A stretch of DNA of 60,660 nt from an uncultured Christensenellaceae bacterium (GCA_944380295.1 CALWHE010000025.1:1-60660), one strand, 5' to 3'. Counted from the stretch's first letter, positions 48,684-57,430 are shown. The notes: generated by a model not told the origin, from the letters alone. Numbers and translations are program-made.

Positions 48684-50138
48684 TCACAGATCGAGGAAAA
48701 TGCCGCTTATGAGTATGAGCGCCATGCAAACAGGCGCGACATAACGCACCATTATCCTGAAATACGTCCTGGTGGACTTCCTCAGCAAGCCCGCCTCGTC
48801 CATCAAAATGCGGGTGTCGCAAAAATACCCCGCCACTATGCAAGTGCCTATCGCCACTATCGGCATCAAAATGCTGTTGGAAACGTAATCGAATATATCC
48901 AAAATAGCCTTGCCGCTGATGTTTATCATGGAAAGCGGACCGTATCCCAAAGAAGAAAGCGTGCCCATCACCAGCATGATACCAAACACTATCACGCAGG
49001 AGATCACCCTGCTCAACCCGTTGGATTTGAGCACCGCCACGATCGTTTCCACCAGGGAGATGGATGAAGTGAGCGCGGCAAAAAACACCAGCACGAAAAA
49101 CACCATACCCAGCCATCTGCCGCCCGTGATATTGTTGAACACGGCGGGCAGCTGTACAAACATGAGTGAAGGGCCTGACGCCGCCATCGCCTGGTCGGGA
49201 TTGTCTGAATAGGCGAAAATGGAAGGAATGATTATCACCGCCGCCACAATGGCAAAGGCGCTGTCGCAAATGGAAATTTGTCTGGCGGAAGAGGTTATCT
49301 TGCCGTCTTTTTTCATATAAGAGCCGTAAGTGACCATGATGCCCATGGCGAGCGACATGGAGTAAAACAGCTGTCCGAGCGCCGCCAGCAGCGTTTCGAA
49401 GCGGAAATCTTCAAAGTTGGGCACAAACAGAACTTTCAACCCGTCCAGCGCGCCCGGCTGACACAACACGTAGATCATCAGCCCCACGGCGATCGCCGCC
49501 AACATCGGCATGAGTATCTTGCTCATGCGCTCTATGCCCTTTTGCACGCCGAACACCACCACAAAGACCGTTATCACCGCGAACACCAAAAAGAATACGA
49601 GCGGCAGATAAGGATCGGAAATAAAACTGTTGAAGCAATTCTCGGAGGTGGCGACCGACGCACTCTCGCCTATCAGCGAAGCGTTGCCGGACGCAAACGC
49701 ATAGATATAATAAGTGACCCAACCGCCGATGACGCAATAATAAGGCACTATGATGATGGGCACGACCAGCGCCAGAATGCCCAGCCACTTGAATTTTCTG
49801 CTCAGCGCGGAAAAAGCGCCGATGACGTTTTTCCCCGTCTTTCGGCCGATGGCTATCTCCAACACCAACAGGCAAAAACCGAACGTGATCGCCAGCGCCA
49901 GATAGCAAAGGATGAATATGCCTCCGCCGTATTTTGCAGCAAGATACGGGAATCTCCACAAATTGCCCAGACCCACGGCAGAACCGGCAGCGGCAAGCAC
50001 AAAGCCGAGCTTTGAAGCAAAGCCGTGATGTTTCTTTTTTTCAAGCGGCGCCAAGCCGCCGGCAGTTTTTGTCCTGCCTTCTCCCACGTATTCCGCGCCG
50101 TATAAACTTTCGCGCCTGCCAAAGCCGTTGTCAGCCAT
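48684..50138 (-). CDS. Sodium:neurotransmitter symporter (NSS/SNF) family transporter
   Basis: Amino-acid importer of the LeuT/TnaT type with twelve helices. GFVLAAAGSAVGLGNLWRFPYLAAKYGGGIFI (about 46-77) is the unwound helix 1 with the Na+ and substrate sites, and the first 40 residues are a long polar extension. 484 residues. AAAGGAAG precedes the ATG. It heads a likely three-gene transcript with the MFS and YhcH-like genes. LeuT-type relatives take Leu, Trp, Tyr or others. Confidence 0.92.
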   Translation of the reverse strand: MADNGFGRRESLYGAEYVGEGRTKTAGGLAPLEKKKHHGFASKLGFVLAAAGSAVGLGNLWRFPYLAAKYGGGIFILCYLALAITFGFCLLVLEIAIGRKTGKNVIGAFSALSRKFKWLGILALVVPIIIVPYYCVIGGWVTYYIYAFASGNASLIGESASVATSENCFNSFISDPYLPLVFFLVFAVITVFVVVFGVQKGIERMSKILMPMLAAIAVGLMIYVLCQPGALDGLKVLFVPNFEDFRFETLLAALGQLFYSMSLAMGIMVTYGSYMKKDGKITSSARQISICDSAFAIVAAVIIIPSIFAYSDNPDQAMAASGPSLMFVQLPAVFNNITGGRWLGMVFFVLVFFAALTSSISLVETIVAVLKSNGLSRVISCVIVFGIMLVMGTLSSLGYGPLSMINISGKAILDIFDYVSNSILMPIVAIGTCIVAGYFCDTRILMDEAGLLRKSTRTYFRIMVRYVAPVCMALILISGIFLDL

Positions 50139-50168
50139 TGTTCTTCTTCCTTTGCATTAGTCTTATTT

Positions 50169-50197
50169 ATTTTACATTATTTTCACATATATGTCAA
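50169..50197 (-). promoter_or_regulatory. Promoter of the NSS transporter gene
   Basis: Minus strand: TTGACA (50197-50192), 17 bp, TAAAAT (50174-50169). The leader is about 25 nt. Confidence 0.75.
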
Positions 50198-50209
50198 GAA
50201 AATAACAAT

Positions 50210-50242
50210 ATGCGCCGCCCTTATGCCAAAGGCGGCGCACAT
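50210..50242 (-). terminator. Terminator after the phosphoesterase gene
   Basis: TGCGCCGCC and GGCGGCGCA pair around GCCAAAG (plus-strand reading near 50211-50240). The minus strand continues TATTGTTATTTTC, a weak T-tract. Confidence 0.65.
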
Positions 50243-50258
50243 TATCCGCGTTATTATC

Positions 50259-51320
50259 TCAAATAACCATATTGTCTATATAAACAGCTCCATTGGGATC
50301 CAGTCTGATGAGCGTTCCGCCGTAAGCAGTCGCGTCGTTCCAATACTTGGGCGACGGACCCGTTTTCAGCCCGTAAGTATACGTTATGCCCTCGTAAGTG
50401 ATGGAGGCGTTGTTTTCGTGATCGTGCCCGCAGAAGAAATGCGTTGTGCCATTCTCTTTTGCCGCGTCGACAAATCCCGAATCCACGGGCGCCGCTTCCG
50501 GCAAATATGCGCAATAGCCTTTTCCGTATTCCGCCGGCACGATATATCTGCCGTCTTCGTCCTGAGTGCACAATTTTTCTATCGCCTCTCTCATCTGCGG
50601 CTGGGCAAAGTGAGAAAACACCATGGAAGGCACCTTTTCCCCACCGTTGGCAGCAGTTATGCCATGCACCGTCCACTCATACCAGGCAATTTGCTCATAA
50701 CCCATCCAAATCTCATCCGCGCCGTCCGCGTAATCGTAATATCTGCCGTTATCCAAAAAGAAGAGCGTCTTGTCCGCTTTGCCGTCGCGCGTGATATTCA
50801 CGGCGTAATTGCCCATGCCGTAAAGATTGGAAGGTCCGCGCTCGAACAGGCAATATTCCGCCTCTTCGTATCTGTCCGACTGCCAGGCAAGCGTGGCATT
50901 CCCTTCCGCGTCGTGATTGCCGAAAGTGCACGCCCACGGGATCTTATATGACTCCATCTTTTTGATGAGCTGCCGCAAATAAAGATCGGTGACAAGTCCC
51001 GACACATTGTCGCCGGGCATGACTATCATATCGGGAGAGGTCTTCTCCACCAATTCGTCCATCATTGCAAATGTTTCGTTATTGTCGGAAACGTCCATCC
51101 ACAGTTGCAGATCGGTGAACATTAAAATTTTGAATTGCTTATCGCCCGCTTCTATGCTCTGCACTTCTTCAATGGAAAATTTGTCGCCCGCGCTCCACAC
51201 GTCCACGCGCCTCTTGCCCGTGCGCGGAATGAGCAGCGCCATTGCCAAAACGGCAATGATAAGTAAAAACGCGGCTATGCAGATCAAAGCCACTTTTGTC
51301 TTGTGTTCAACCGTCCTCAT
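50259..51320 (-). CDS. Membrane-anchored metallophosphoesterase
   Basis: One N-terminal membrane helix (ALICIAAFLLIIAVLAMALLI) and an external calcineurin-like phosphoesterase domain: MFTDLQLW replaces the usual DxH, MPGDNVS is the GD motif, FGNHDAEG the GNH motif, and GHDHENN the GHxH motif. About 353 residues. I start at ATG 51320, with GGAG 8 nt before it. Relatives include bacterial DUF-type and Ser/Thr or nucleotide phosphatases; the substrate is unknown. DLQLW lacks the first metal-binding His, which is also common in this subfamily. Confidence 0.83.
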   Translation of the reverse strand: MRTVEHKTKVALICIAAFLLIIAVLAMALLIPRTGKRRVDVWSAGDKFSIEEVQSIEAGDKQFKILMFTDLQLWMDVSDNNETFAMMDELVEKTSPDMIVMPGDNVSGLVTDLYLRQLIKKMESYKIPWACTFGNHDAEGNATLAWQSDRYEEAEYCLFERGPSNLYGMGNYAVNITRDGKADKTLFFLDNGRYYDYADGADEIWMGYEQIAWYEWTVHGITAANGGEKVPSMVFSHFAQPQMREAIEKLCTQDEDGRYIVPAEYGKGYCAYLPEAAPVDSGFVDAAKENGTTHFFCGHDHENNASITYEGITYTYGLKTGPSPKYWNDATAYGGTLIRLDPNGAVYIDNMVI

Positions 51321-51442
51321 AATTCCACTCCTCATTTTCTTATCCCAGTATACATGCAAATCGCCGATATGTCAAACTCTCCGCTTAATTTGCGCTTCTT
51401 ATAAAAACTTTTCACCTATTTGCAAAAAGTGGGCAAAAATTG

Positions 51443-51471
51443 TTGCCTATCCGAAATTTTTGTGCTATGAT
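51443..51471 (+). promoter_or_regulatory. tRNA-Val promoter
   Basis: TTGCCT (51443-51448), 17 bp, TATGAT (51466-51471), about 16 bases before the tRNA. Confidence 0.6.
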
Positions 51472-51487
51472 TATCTAGCATTCGCTT

Positions 51488-51564
51488 GGAGGTATAGCAC
51501 AGTTGGTTAGTGCGCTCGCTTCACATGCGAGAGGTCATAGGTTCGAGTCCTATTATCTCCACCA
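51488..51564 (+). tRNA. tRNA-Val (anticodon CAC)
   Basis: Reads GTG. The acceptor GGAGGTA pairs with TATCTCC; D-stem GCAC/GTGC; anticodon arm CTCGC-TTCACAT-GCGAG; T-arm ATAGG-TTCGAGT-CCTAT; discriminator A; CCA is encoded. The first base pairs include one weak pair. It marks the left edge of the accessory island. Confidence 0.96.
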
Positions 51565-51570
51565 TTTTCC

Positions 51571-51604
51571 GAAAAGGTCCGTTTTTGCGGATCTTTTTTG
51601 TTTT
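51571..51604 (+). terminator. tRNA-Val terminator
   Basis: AGGTCCG pairs with CGGATCT (one wobble) around a T-rich loop, then TTTTTTGTTTT. Confidence 0.8.
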
Positions 51605-51900
51605 ACGTTCAGCGGAGACAACAAGCTCTTCACTTGTGAAGCATGCTCCGCATGCCGTCACAATGCACGCTCGCGCGTCTCGGCACTATCGTGCCTCGCC
51701 ATTCCCCAACTTGGGCGCTCGCTGTAAGGCAGCCCATATCTCCGCTATGCAAAAGAAACCGTTTTTGGTGCAAGTCGATTTAGGTTTTTCTTTCTCCGTC
51801 GGTTTATCCCAATGTCCTTTTCGGAGCCGCCGAGCTGCTTGTTTGTTCAACCACCCGCCACAATGCCACAAAATGTCCAACTGACTAAAATAGACTAAAT
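51605..51900. other. Gene-free stretch after tRNA-Val
   Basis: About 300 bases with no credible gene. Frames of 60-120 codons exist on both strands but have no ribosome binding sites, and one runs straight out of the tRNA. No repeat or structure stands out. Confidence 0.6.
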
Positions 51901-51929
51901 TTGACTTTTGATTTATTAAGTGCTATAAT
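51901..51929 (+). promoter_or_regulatory. Promoter of the NERD gene
   Basis: TTGACT (51901-51906), 17 bp, TATAAT (51924-51929). AAGGAAG precedes the ATG at 51965. Confidence 0.8.
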
Positions 51930-51964
51930 ATCTGTAAGATTATACAGTTATAAGGAAGTGTTCA

Positions 51965-52711
51965 ATGATATTTGCTGTTGTTACAATTGTAATTGTAATT
52001 ATAGTTATAGCTGTTATTCTTGGCAAAAAAACACATTCTCCCGAGTCAAAGGGGAAACGTGGTGAAAACTATGTTGCCAAAATATTGGGTGATACTATTA
52101 TTGGCGAGCAATATGTAATAAACGATTTATTATTTCAAAACGAAAAGGGTCAATCGTGTCAAATAGATCATGTTTTTATCAATAAATTCGGAATATGGGT
52201 AATCGAAACAAAAAATTATGCCGGCACAATTTATGGACAAGAAAATCAACGCGAATGGACGCAAGTTTTAGCGCCCGGCCATGAAATTAACAAATTTTAT
52301 AATCCTATCAAACAAAATGCTACACATATATATCATTTGTCAAATTACTTGAAAGTTAAAAAAGTGTTTGTAAATGTTGTTGTTTTCTTGTCAAACGCCG
52401 ACATAACGAATATCGCGTCCGGCAATGTTTATTCAATAAATGAATTACATACAATAAAAAATCAAACAACCGATATAACTATACCCGTTGACAAAATGGA
52501 ATATTTTTATAATAAACTTTTGGAGTTAAAAAACAATGCGACCATAACAAAAACTGAGCATATCGGAAATATTTATAAAATGCAACAACAACTACAACAA
52601 GGAATTTGCCCGAGATGCGGAGGAAAACTCGTGTTGCGCAATGGAAAAACCGGCCAGTTTTATGGCTGTTCTAATTTCCCAAATTGCAAATTCACAAAAC
52701 GCATTAACTAA
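51965..52711 (+). CDS. Membrane-anchored NERD domain protein with zinc finger
   Basis: One N-terminal membrane helix (residues 3-20, almost all Val/Ile), then a NERD nuclease-related domain: GKRGENYVAKIL (about 30-41), QIDHVFINKFGIWVIETKNYAGTIYG with the Asp...Glu-x-Lys pattern of restriction-like nucleases, and a C-terminal topoisomerase-type zinc finger CPRCGGKLVLRNGKTGQFYGCSNFPNC. 248 residues. The gene is clearly more AT-rich than the genes to its left. NERD proteins are thought to process DNA or RNA; no partner is adjacent. Confidence 0.88.
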   Translation: MIFAVVTIVIVIIVIAVILGKKTHSPESKGKRGENYVAKILGDTIIGEQYVINDLLFQNEKGQSCQIDHVFINKFGIWVIETKNYAGTIYGQENQREWTQVLAPGHEINKFYNPIKQNATHIYHLSNYLKVKKVFVNVVVFLSNADITNIASGNVYSINELHTIKNQTTDITIPVDKMEYFYNKLLELKNNATITKTEHIGNIYKMQQQLQQGICPRCGGKLVLRNGKTGQFYGCSNFPNCKFTKRIN

Positions 52712-52736
52712 AAATCGTTTTAGGTTACTTCCGCTC

Positions 52737-52799
52737 CACCACGCAAGACCCAGTCGAACTTATTTGTTTCTGACAAAGAGTTTGGCTGGGCTTTTTTGT
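52737..52799 (+). terminator. RNA 3'-end-like sequence with terminator
   Basis: GCTCCACCACG is followed by AAGACCCAGTCGAACTT, which pairs (several G-T) with AAGAGTTTGGCTGGGCTT, then TTTTT. The first 11 bases equal the last bases of ssrA plus one flanking pair (60596-60606), so this may be the displaced 3' end of a tRNA or ssrA gene. Confidence 0.6.
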
Positions 52800-52854
52800 T
52801 GCCTTATCAGAGGTTTTTATTGCCCTGATCGCTCTCACGAAATTTAGCCTTATC

Positions 52855-53382
52855 ATGTCGGACGGCTATGATGTGGCGCAGACCGCAACATGTTTTCTGT
52901 ATCAATACGCAGGCAAAAATGCAACCGAGATTTGCGGGAAAGACAGACGAGGCAAAGAGATTTCCATTAAACTAGCCTGCTACCGTGAAGTAGACAAATT
53001 CATTGACAACTTGCGCAATCGCTCAGACAGACGCGGCGCAATCGAATACATAGATTTTACGAATTATAAGGCGCTGCCAATGGATCCCGTAAACTGCTTT
53101 GAACGGGAGCAGACAGATTACACGAAATATAAGGCGCTGCCAATGGATCCCGTAAACTGCTTTGAACGGGAGCAGACAGATTACACGAAATATGATGAGC
53201 TTGTAGATGCCTTGCGGCTCTTCGCTTTGGAACTTGTCATACTTGATTGCTAAATGAACGGCATGAAACAAGTAGAAATCTGCGCCGAGCTCGGCATAGG
53301 CAGAGGGGCTATAAATCACTGCAAAGCAAGTATTCGTCGGCGATACCACACTCTTTACGGGACAATATGTTGTAAAACTTAA
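52855..53382 (+). pseudogene. Broken sigma-like regulator of a conjugative element
   Basis: The reading frame encodes DGYDVAQTATCFLYQYAGKNATEIC (residues about 3-27), resembling the small sigma-70-like proteins of clostridial conjugative transposons. It has two kinds of damage. A 63-bp segment coding for YKALPMDPVNCFEREQTDYTK is duplicated in tandem, and a TAA at 53251-53253 interrupts the sequence after ILDC. Past that stop the same frame continues NGMKQVEICAELGIGRGAINH, a helix-turn-helix, and ends at 53380-53382. No start signal is obvious. The family call is from memory of similar sequences; the damage is plain. Confidence 0.7.
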
Positions 53383-53390
53383 TATAAAAT

Positions 53391-53420
53391 AAAAGCCATG
53401 GTCTTAAGATCATAGCTTTT
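53391..53420 (-). terminator. Terminator between the broken gene and the lipoprotein gene
   Basis: AAAAGCCATGGTCTT and AAGATCATAGCTTTT pair across the centre (one wobble, one mismatch). The minus strand continues ATTTTATATT. Confidence 0.75.
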
Positions 53421-53453
53421 ATATGTAAAGTGCAGTTTATTAGAATATAAAAA

Positions 53454-53831
53454 TCAAACTTTGTAAAATTTTCTTCCGCTTGTATCTTCTAAATATGTTG
53501 TTCCTTCGGAATCAGATTTTACTATAAATGAAAACGAGGAAGTATCATCTATAATGAGTTTTACGCTAATCTGATTTGTCGTTGAATTTTTATTCTTTTC
53601 AACAGTACCTTCCCATCGCTGGACTATTCCCGTGTATTCGTTTTGAAAAAGATACTTAAATTCTGTTATGTCTTCATTGAACCACACATCTGTATGTGAA
53701 TTCCATTCCTGATTTCGCCACGTGCCTTGCAAAAATTTATATTCGCCAGAACATGCGGAAAGACCTATAATAGCCGTTCCAATCAAGGCGAATATTGTTA
53801 AGAATGTTAGAATTTTTTTGATTTTTTTCAT
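53454..53831 (-). CDS. Small predicted lipoprotein
   Basis: 125 residues. Signal peptide KILTFLTIFALIGTAIIGL with lipobox LSAC. The mature part (SGEYKFLQGTWRNQEWNSH...) looks like a small beta-rich, lipocalin-like domain, but I cannot name it. I start at ATG 53831, with AAAGGAG 8 nt upstream. It is the last of a five-gene cluster on this strand. Confidence 0.75.
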   Translation of the reverse strand: MKKIKKILTFLTIFALIGTAIIGLSACSGEYKFLQGTWRNQEWNSHTDVWFNEDITEFKYLFQNEYTGIVQRWEGTVEKNKNSTTNQISVKLIIDDTSSFSFIVKSDSEGTTYLEDTSGRKFYKV

Positions 53832-53857
53832 ATCTCTTCTCCTTTGAAAATTAATAT

Positions 53858-54472
53858 TTAAACTCCCATAGCATTCACAATCAAATAGATAACAAATAAT
53901 ATCCCCATAAAAATACCCGTCCCAATTGCACACCATTTTGTAATTTTTTTATTCTTTTCTTGTTTTTGCGTTATTGTCTTATCATTGGCAATGGATTCAA
54001 TTTTTGAGGAAAGTATACTTTCCAATTGCAATATTGACTCCAATTCATTATCATCGGCGAATTCTTTTGCTTTAGATAAATAATCTTTGCAACGATTCAT
54101 AAATACGTTGTATTGTTTTTCTTGCAAACAATAATTTGATGTTGCAGGCAAAGAGTGAAGTTTCAAAATTAATTTTATAGCATAATTAACATAAGCAAGA
54201 TATGCTTTAGCTTCAGTAGGGTATTTTTGTATAATTTCTAAATAGGCACTTTCAAGAGTAAATAAATTATTATAATTTGTAATACTCCAGAAAATAGACT
54301 TTTCTAAAGCAACTTCTGCATTAGAATTTACTGTAAATAATAATGATTCTAATTCTTTATTTACATTTTTATTTGTTGATTGATTTGTATAGGTCATTCT
54401 AGTTCCGCACATAGGGCAAAAAATTTGACCATCTTCAACCATATTTCCGCACGAAGGGCATTCTCTTGTCAT
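53858..54472 (-). CDS. Zinc-ribbon membrane protein
   Basis: The N-terminus is a zinc ribbon, CPSCGNMVEDGQIFCPMCG (residues 5-23); a helical middle follows, and the C-terminus has a membrane helix (WCAIGTGIFMGILFVIYLIVN) near the end. 204 residues. AAGGAG precedes the ATG. It is placed between the small lipoprotein and a gene of unknown type, in a cluster with an SPFH-zinc ribbon protein, suggesting a common membrane role. Confidence 0.8.
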   Translation of the reverse strand: MTRECPSCGNMVEDGQIFCPMCGTRMTYTNQSTNKNVNKELESLLFTVNSNAEVALEKSIFWSITNYNNLFTLESAYLEIIQKYPTEAKAYLAYVNYAIKLILKLHSLPATSNYCLQEKQYNVFMNRCKDYLSKAKEFADDNELESILQLESILSSKIESIANDKTITQKQEKNKKITKWCAIGTGIFMGILFVIYLIVNAMGV

Positions 54473-54484
54473 AATTGTATCTCC

Positions 54485-54964
54485 TTATAAATTTGTATTG
54501 TCAATTGCTTCTTTTAGTATCTCTATATGCTTTTTAATATCCGTCAGATTTTCAGTCGTGAAAAAACTTTTCAATCCTTCGATCAACTCTTCATTGCCTA
54601 CGGTTTCAATTTTCAAGTTGCCGAAAATCGTATGGATAATATCGCTGTCAATGCGACGATGATTGACATATCCGTCATAAACACGCACAACTAGCATTGC
54701 CAAATCGAGGGCACGGGTAAGAGTTGTTTCTTCGCTCTGCCTTGATATCTTATAATAGTTTGTTCCCTTGACTTTTACATCACGCCACACTTTTACACTT
54801 GGAACAAAATCGTTATCGCACCATTGCGCTTTCCCCAGCGACAACCCGATGACATCTGTATCGTTTTTATAAAAGCCGTCCACTTGTTCATATCGCTTTA
54901 TTGCGTAAATTGGCTTATGTTTTAACCAGCCCGGTATTTCCGTGTGCTTATCCGTTCTGCTCAT
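54485..54964 (-). CDS. Hypothetical cytoplasmic protein
   Basis: 159 residues with no membrane segment or signal. Sequences such as AIKRYEQVDGFYKNDTDVIGLSLGKAQW and PSVKVWRDVKVKGTNYYKISRQSEETTLTRALDLAMLVVRVY look like a real folded domain, conserved in AT-rich accessory loci as far as I can tell, but I cannot assign it. I start at ATG 54964, with AAGGAGG 9 nt before it, inside the end of the upstream gene (17-bp overlap). Confidence 0.75.
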   Translation of the reverse strand: MSRTDKHTEIPGWLKHKPIYAIKRYEQVDGFYKNDTDVIGLSLGKAQWCDNDFVPSVKVWRDVKVKGTNYYKISRQSEETTLTRALDLAMLVVRVYDGYVNHRRIDSDIIHTIFGNLKIETVGNEELIEGLKSFFTTENLTDIKKHIEILKEAIDNTNL

Positions 54965-55394
54965 CTTTTGTTTCCTCCTTAATGGGAATGGTATTACCTT
55001 CAAGTTGTTTTGCCGCAGCTATCGTCTTTTTGCTTAACGCCGAAAGTCCTAAAACGATTCCGGTATATATGAGCAGGAAAACGAATGTAAGGATTATCGA
55101 AACTACAAAGCCGTTCTCAACTGCCGACAAATATCGAATCGCCAACGGAACAAATTGAAGAACGAGAGCGCTAATATATTGCAGAGTATAGTTTGCCGAA
55201 TCCTTTTTAAGAAAGCTTAAAGCAACGGTTACCATCAAGAGAACAACAACAAGGACTTTGATGCTGATATAAAGTATTTTGCTATCGGTAGAAGCTATTT
55301 CTAAACTGTAAGCATCAAGGATAAATCCCATTGCAATATCAAATGTTAAAATTATAATCGATATGGCGAGCAACCATATATTTTTATTTCTCAT
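54948..55394 (-). CDS. Four-helix membrane protein
   Basis: 148 residues with four predicted helices (IWLLAISIIILTFDIAMGFIL, ILYISIKVLVVVLLMVTVALSFL, LQYISALVLQFVPLAIRYLSA, VVSIILTFVFLLIYTGIVLGL), and a short polar tail. I start at ATG 55394, with AAGGAG 7 nt before it; an ATG six bases upstream lies too near the ribosome site. It is 11 bp downstream of the SPFH gene, overlapping the next gene. No family recognised. Confidence 0.78.
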   Translation of the reverse strand: MRNKNIWLLAISIIILTFDIAMGFILDAYSLEIASTDSKILYISIKVLVVVLLMVTVALSFLKKDSANYTLQYISALVLQFVPLAIRYLSAVENGFVVSIILTFVFLLIYTGIVLGLSALSKKTIAAAKQLEGNTIPIKEETKDEQNG

Positions 55395-55405
55395 AACCAT
55401 TCTCC

Positions 55406-56446
55406 TTATGAAAGTTTTGTGCCGCAATAGGGACAAAATGAAATTCCGTTACCGACTTCTTTATTGCAGTTTGGGCAAAGCCTTTTCTTTGGTGAACCGC
55501 AATGCGGACAAAAAATTGCGTCGTTTGGCATAGGACGCCCACAATTCACACATGTTTCAACGGAAGACGCCGTTGCTTGCTGAACAGCCTGTCCCATTAA
55601 CGGAGCCATTCCTATGCCAAAACCAAGCCCGACTCCCGCTGACGCAAGTGCTCCGGCACCGCCCTCGTTCGACGCTGCTTTTTCAAGAACATCGAAACTA
55701 CGCGCAACCCTGTATCTGTCGTCGCCCATAATGTCAAATTCAGCACGTTTATTCAAAAAATCGTTGATCCTTGCAAGATCTTCTTCCGGAACGTTGATCG
55801 ATGCAAAATAAAAATTCAAAACGGAGAGTCCGTAATTTTCGAATTCGGGTTGTATCTTGATTTTTCCAAGTTGTGAAATTTCATCAAGATACAGGGAAAT
55901 ATCAAGAAAGCTGATTTTATTTTTAATAATATACTCGCCCAGAATTACAGAAATCTTTGTATTAATGATTCCGCGAAACATATTTGTTATATCGCTGAAA
56001 TCGTATAACACTTTGTCGCCAACCGATCCCATAAGAGCAGTAAAAAATAATTGGTAATCGGTCAATTTTAAAGCGTATTGACCGTTTGCCCTGACTCTTA
56101 CTTTTACATTGTACTTAGGATCTATCATTTGAATAGGCGCCTGAGTTCCCCAAACATTTTTCAAACTGACTGTAGTGTTGAAAAAGTAAATTTCCATCGT
56201 AAAAGGTACGTCGCCGCTGTGAACCATCTTGACTAATCCGCGTAAAAACGGAAAGTTTTCCGTTGTTAGCTTATAAGTTCCGCTAGTAAAAATATTCTCA
56301 ATTTTACCACCGTGAACCGCTATGGCAACCTGTCCAACGCCTACAATAAGCGTAGATTGGTTAAAAAATTCGTTTCCGGGATACTTATACATAATCCATT
56401 CTTTATTCGGCACACCGTCAAATTTTATAACGTGAAATAATCCCAT
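55406..56446 (-). CDS. SPFH-domain protein with double zinc ribbon (YdjI-like)
   Basis: 346 residues. The N-terminal part (MGLFHVIKFDGVPNKEWIMYKYPGNEF and TLIVGVGQVAIAVHGGKI) matches the virion-core/YdjI type of SPFH proteins; about 200-245 is the helical part, then a glycine-rich linker (EGGAGALASAGVGLGFGIG) and two zinc ribbons: CVNCGRPMPNDAIFCPHCG and CPNCNKEVGNGISFCPYCG. In Bacillus, YdjI works with YdjG and YdjH, tying to the PspA envelope-stress response. Here it is followed by a membrane protein and a zinc-ribbon protein. Confidence 0.88.
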   Translation of the reverse strand: MGLFHVIKFDGVPNKEWIMYKYPGNEFFNQSTLIVGVGQVAIAVHGGKIENIFTSGTYKLTTENFPFLRGLVKMVHSGDVPFTMEIYFFNTTVSLKNVWGTQAPIQMIDPKYNVKVRVRANGQYALKLTDYQLFFTALMGSVGDKVLYDFSDITNMFRGIINTKISVILGEYIIKNKISFLDISLYLDEISQLGKIKIQPEFENYGLSVLNFYFASINVPEEDLARINDFLNKRAEFDIMGDDRYRVARSFDVLEKAASNEGGAGALASAGVGLGFGIGMAPLMGQAVQQATASSVETCVNCGRPMPNDAIFCPHCGSPKKRLCPNCNKEVGNGISFCPYCGTKLS

Positions 56447-56473
56447 GTTTTTCTCCTGTTATTATATATTAGT

Positions 56474-57253
56474 TTAATTTCTTTTTTCGATAAATGTTGC
56501 CACAATATAACCCTGTCCTAAATACGAGTTTGTTTGCGGAAAACCGTGTTCAAAAGGATCATATAACAATGTATTTGATTCCGTAATTCTATTGCTGAAA
56601 GAACCTGGATACACCAGCCCATATTGATCTTCAAGATACCAACCCATAAAAATATATCCCTCATCTGCAATTGCTATTAGTTCTGAACTGCTTTTGCCTG
56701 TTGCAATCGTCTGTATCAACTCTCCTTGTATACGGCCGCCGCTTGTTGCTCTAAAATAGACGGTATGCTGTTTTGCAAAAAGCGGATATACTCCATTATA
56801 TCTAACATTATGGTTACGTGCAGAATCAACCACATCAAAGCAATATGTGCTTTCATCTTTTCTAGAAGGTGTTGTTAGTCCGTCACTCCACTTAATAAAT
56901 TCAAAACCATCATACGGAATTGCTGTAACTTCAGAACCGAATTCTCCTTTGTTTATAACTTGTTCTGTATTGCCTTCAATGAATCCTCCTCCCATATATA
57001 TTTGTGCACTTAAATCATGGTATTTCATATCAAAATTATAAAAGCTACCTCCGGTCCTATCATTTTCCAATGCTGCACTTACATATCTACCAGAACCGTA
57101 CATTAAAGTTTCGCATATAGGATTTGTTTCCGTGTCTGATTCCCTATCTGTTTTTGTATTCGTATCCAAACAAGCAGTCAAACAAACAACGCTAATTATG
57201 CACAAAATAGCAATTATTAACAAGGAGAAAAATGTTTTAAGTCTATTTTTCAT
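56474..57253 (-). CDS. Predicted lipoprotein with repeat-like C-terminus
   Basis: 259 residues. Signal FFSLLIIAILCIISVVCL with lipobox LTAC. The rest contains two segments of the bacterial InlB-repeat/Listeria type: TEQVINKGEFGSEVTAIPYDGFEFIKWSDG and IQTIATGKSSSELIAIADEGYIFMGWYLED, each with the GYxFxGW core. Such repeats mark cell-surface proteins. I start at ATG 57253, with GGGAGG 6 nt before it. First of the five-gene run. Confidence 0.78.
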   Translation of the reverse strand: MKNRLKTFFSLLIIAILCIISVVCLTACLDTNTKTDRESDTETNPICETLMYGSGRYVSAALENDRTGGSFYNFDMKYHDLSAQIYMGGGFIEGNTEQVINKGEFGSEVTAIPYDGFEFIKWSDGLTTPSRKDESTYCFDVVDSARNHNVRYNGVYPLFAKQHTVYFRATSGGRIQGELIQTIATGKSSSELIAIADEGYIFMGWYLEDQYGLVYPGSFSNRITESNTLLYDPFEHGFPQTNSYLGQGYIVATFIEKRN

Positions 57254-57401
57254 ATAAGCCTCCCGACATTTATACACACTCAATCGCTGAATTTGTTCAC
57301 TGAATAGCATATTCAGTGAACAAACTGAGTCTAAAAGAGCATCAAATAAGTCATACATGAACTTTGTCGCAAACAATTTATCGGAAAAATGCCCGATTAT
57401 A

Positions 57402-57430
57402 TTGCCATTCCTTACATGGTATGCTATAAT
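57402..57430 (+). promoter_or_regulatory. Strong plus-strand promoter beside the integrase gene
   Basis: TTGCCA (57402-57407), 17 bp, TATAAT (57425-57430). It points into a hairpin terminator only 10 bp away. Confidence 0.6.

Noticed and set aside
51503..51884. Frames starting inside tRNA-Val
   Set aside because: A known artefact: translation of the tRNA and its flank; no start signal or domain.
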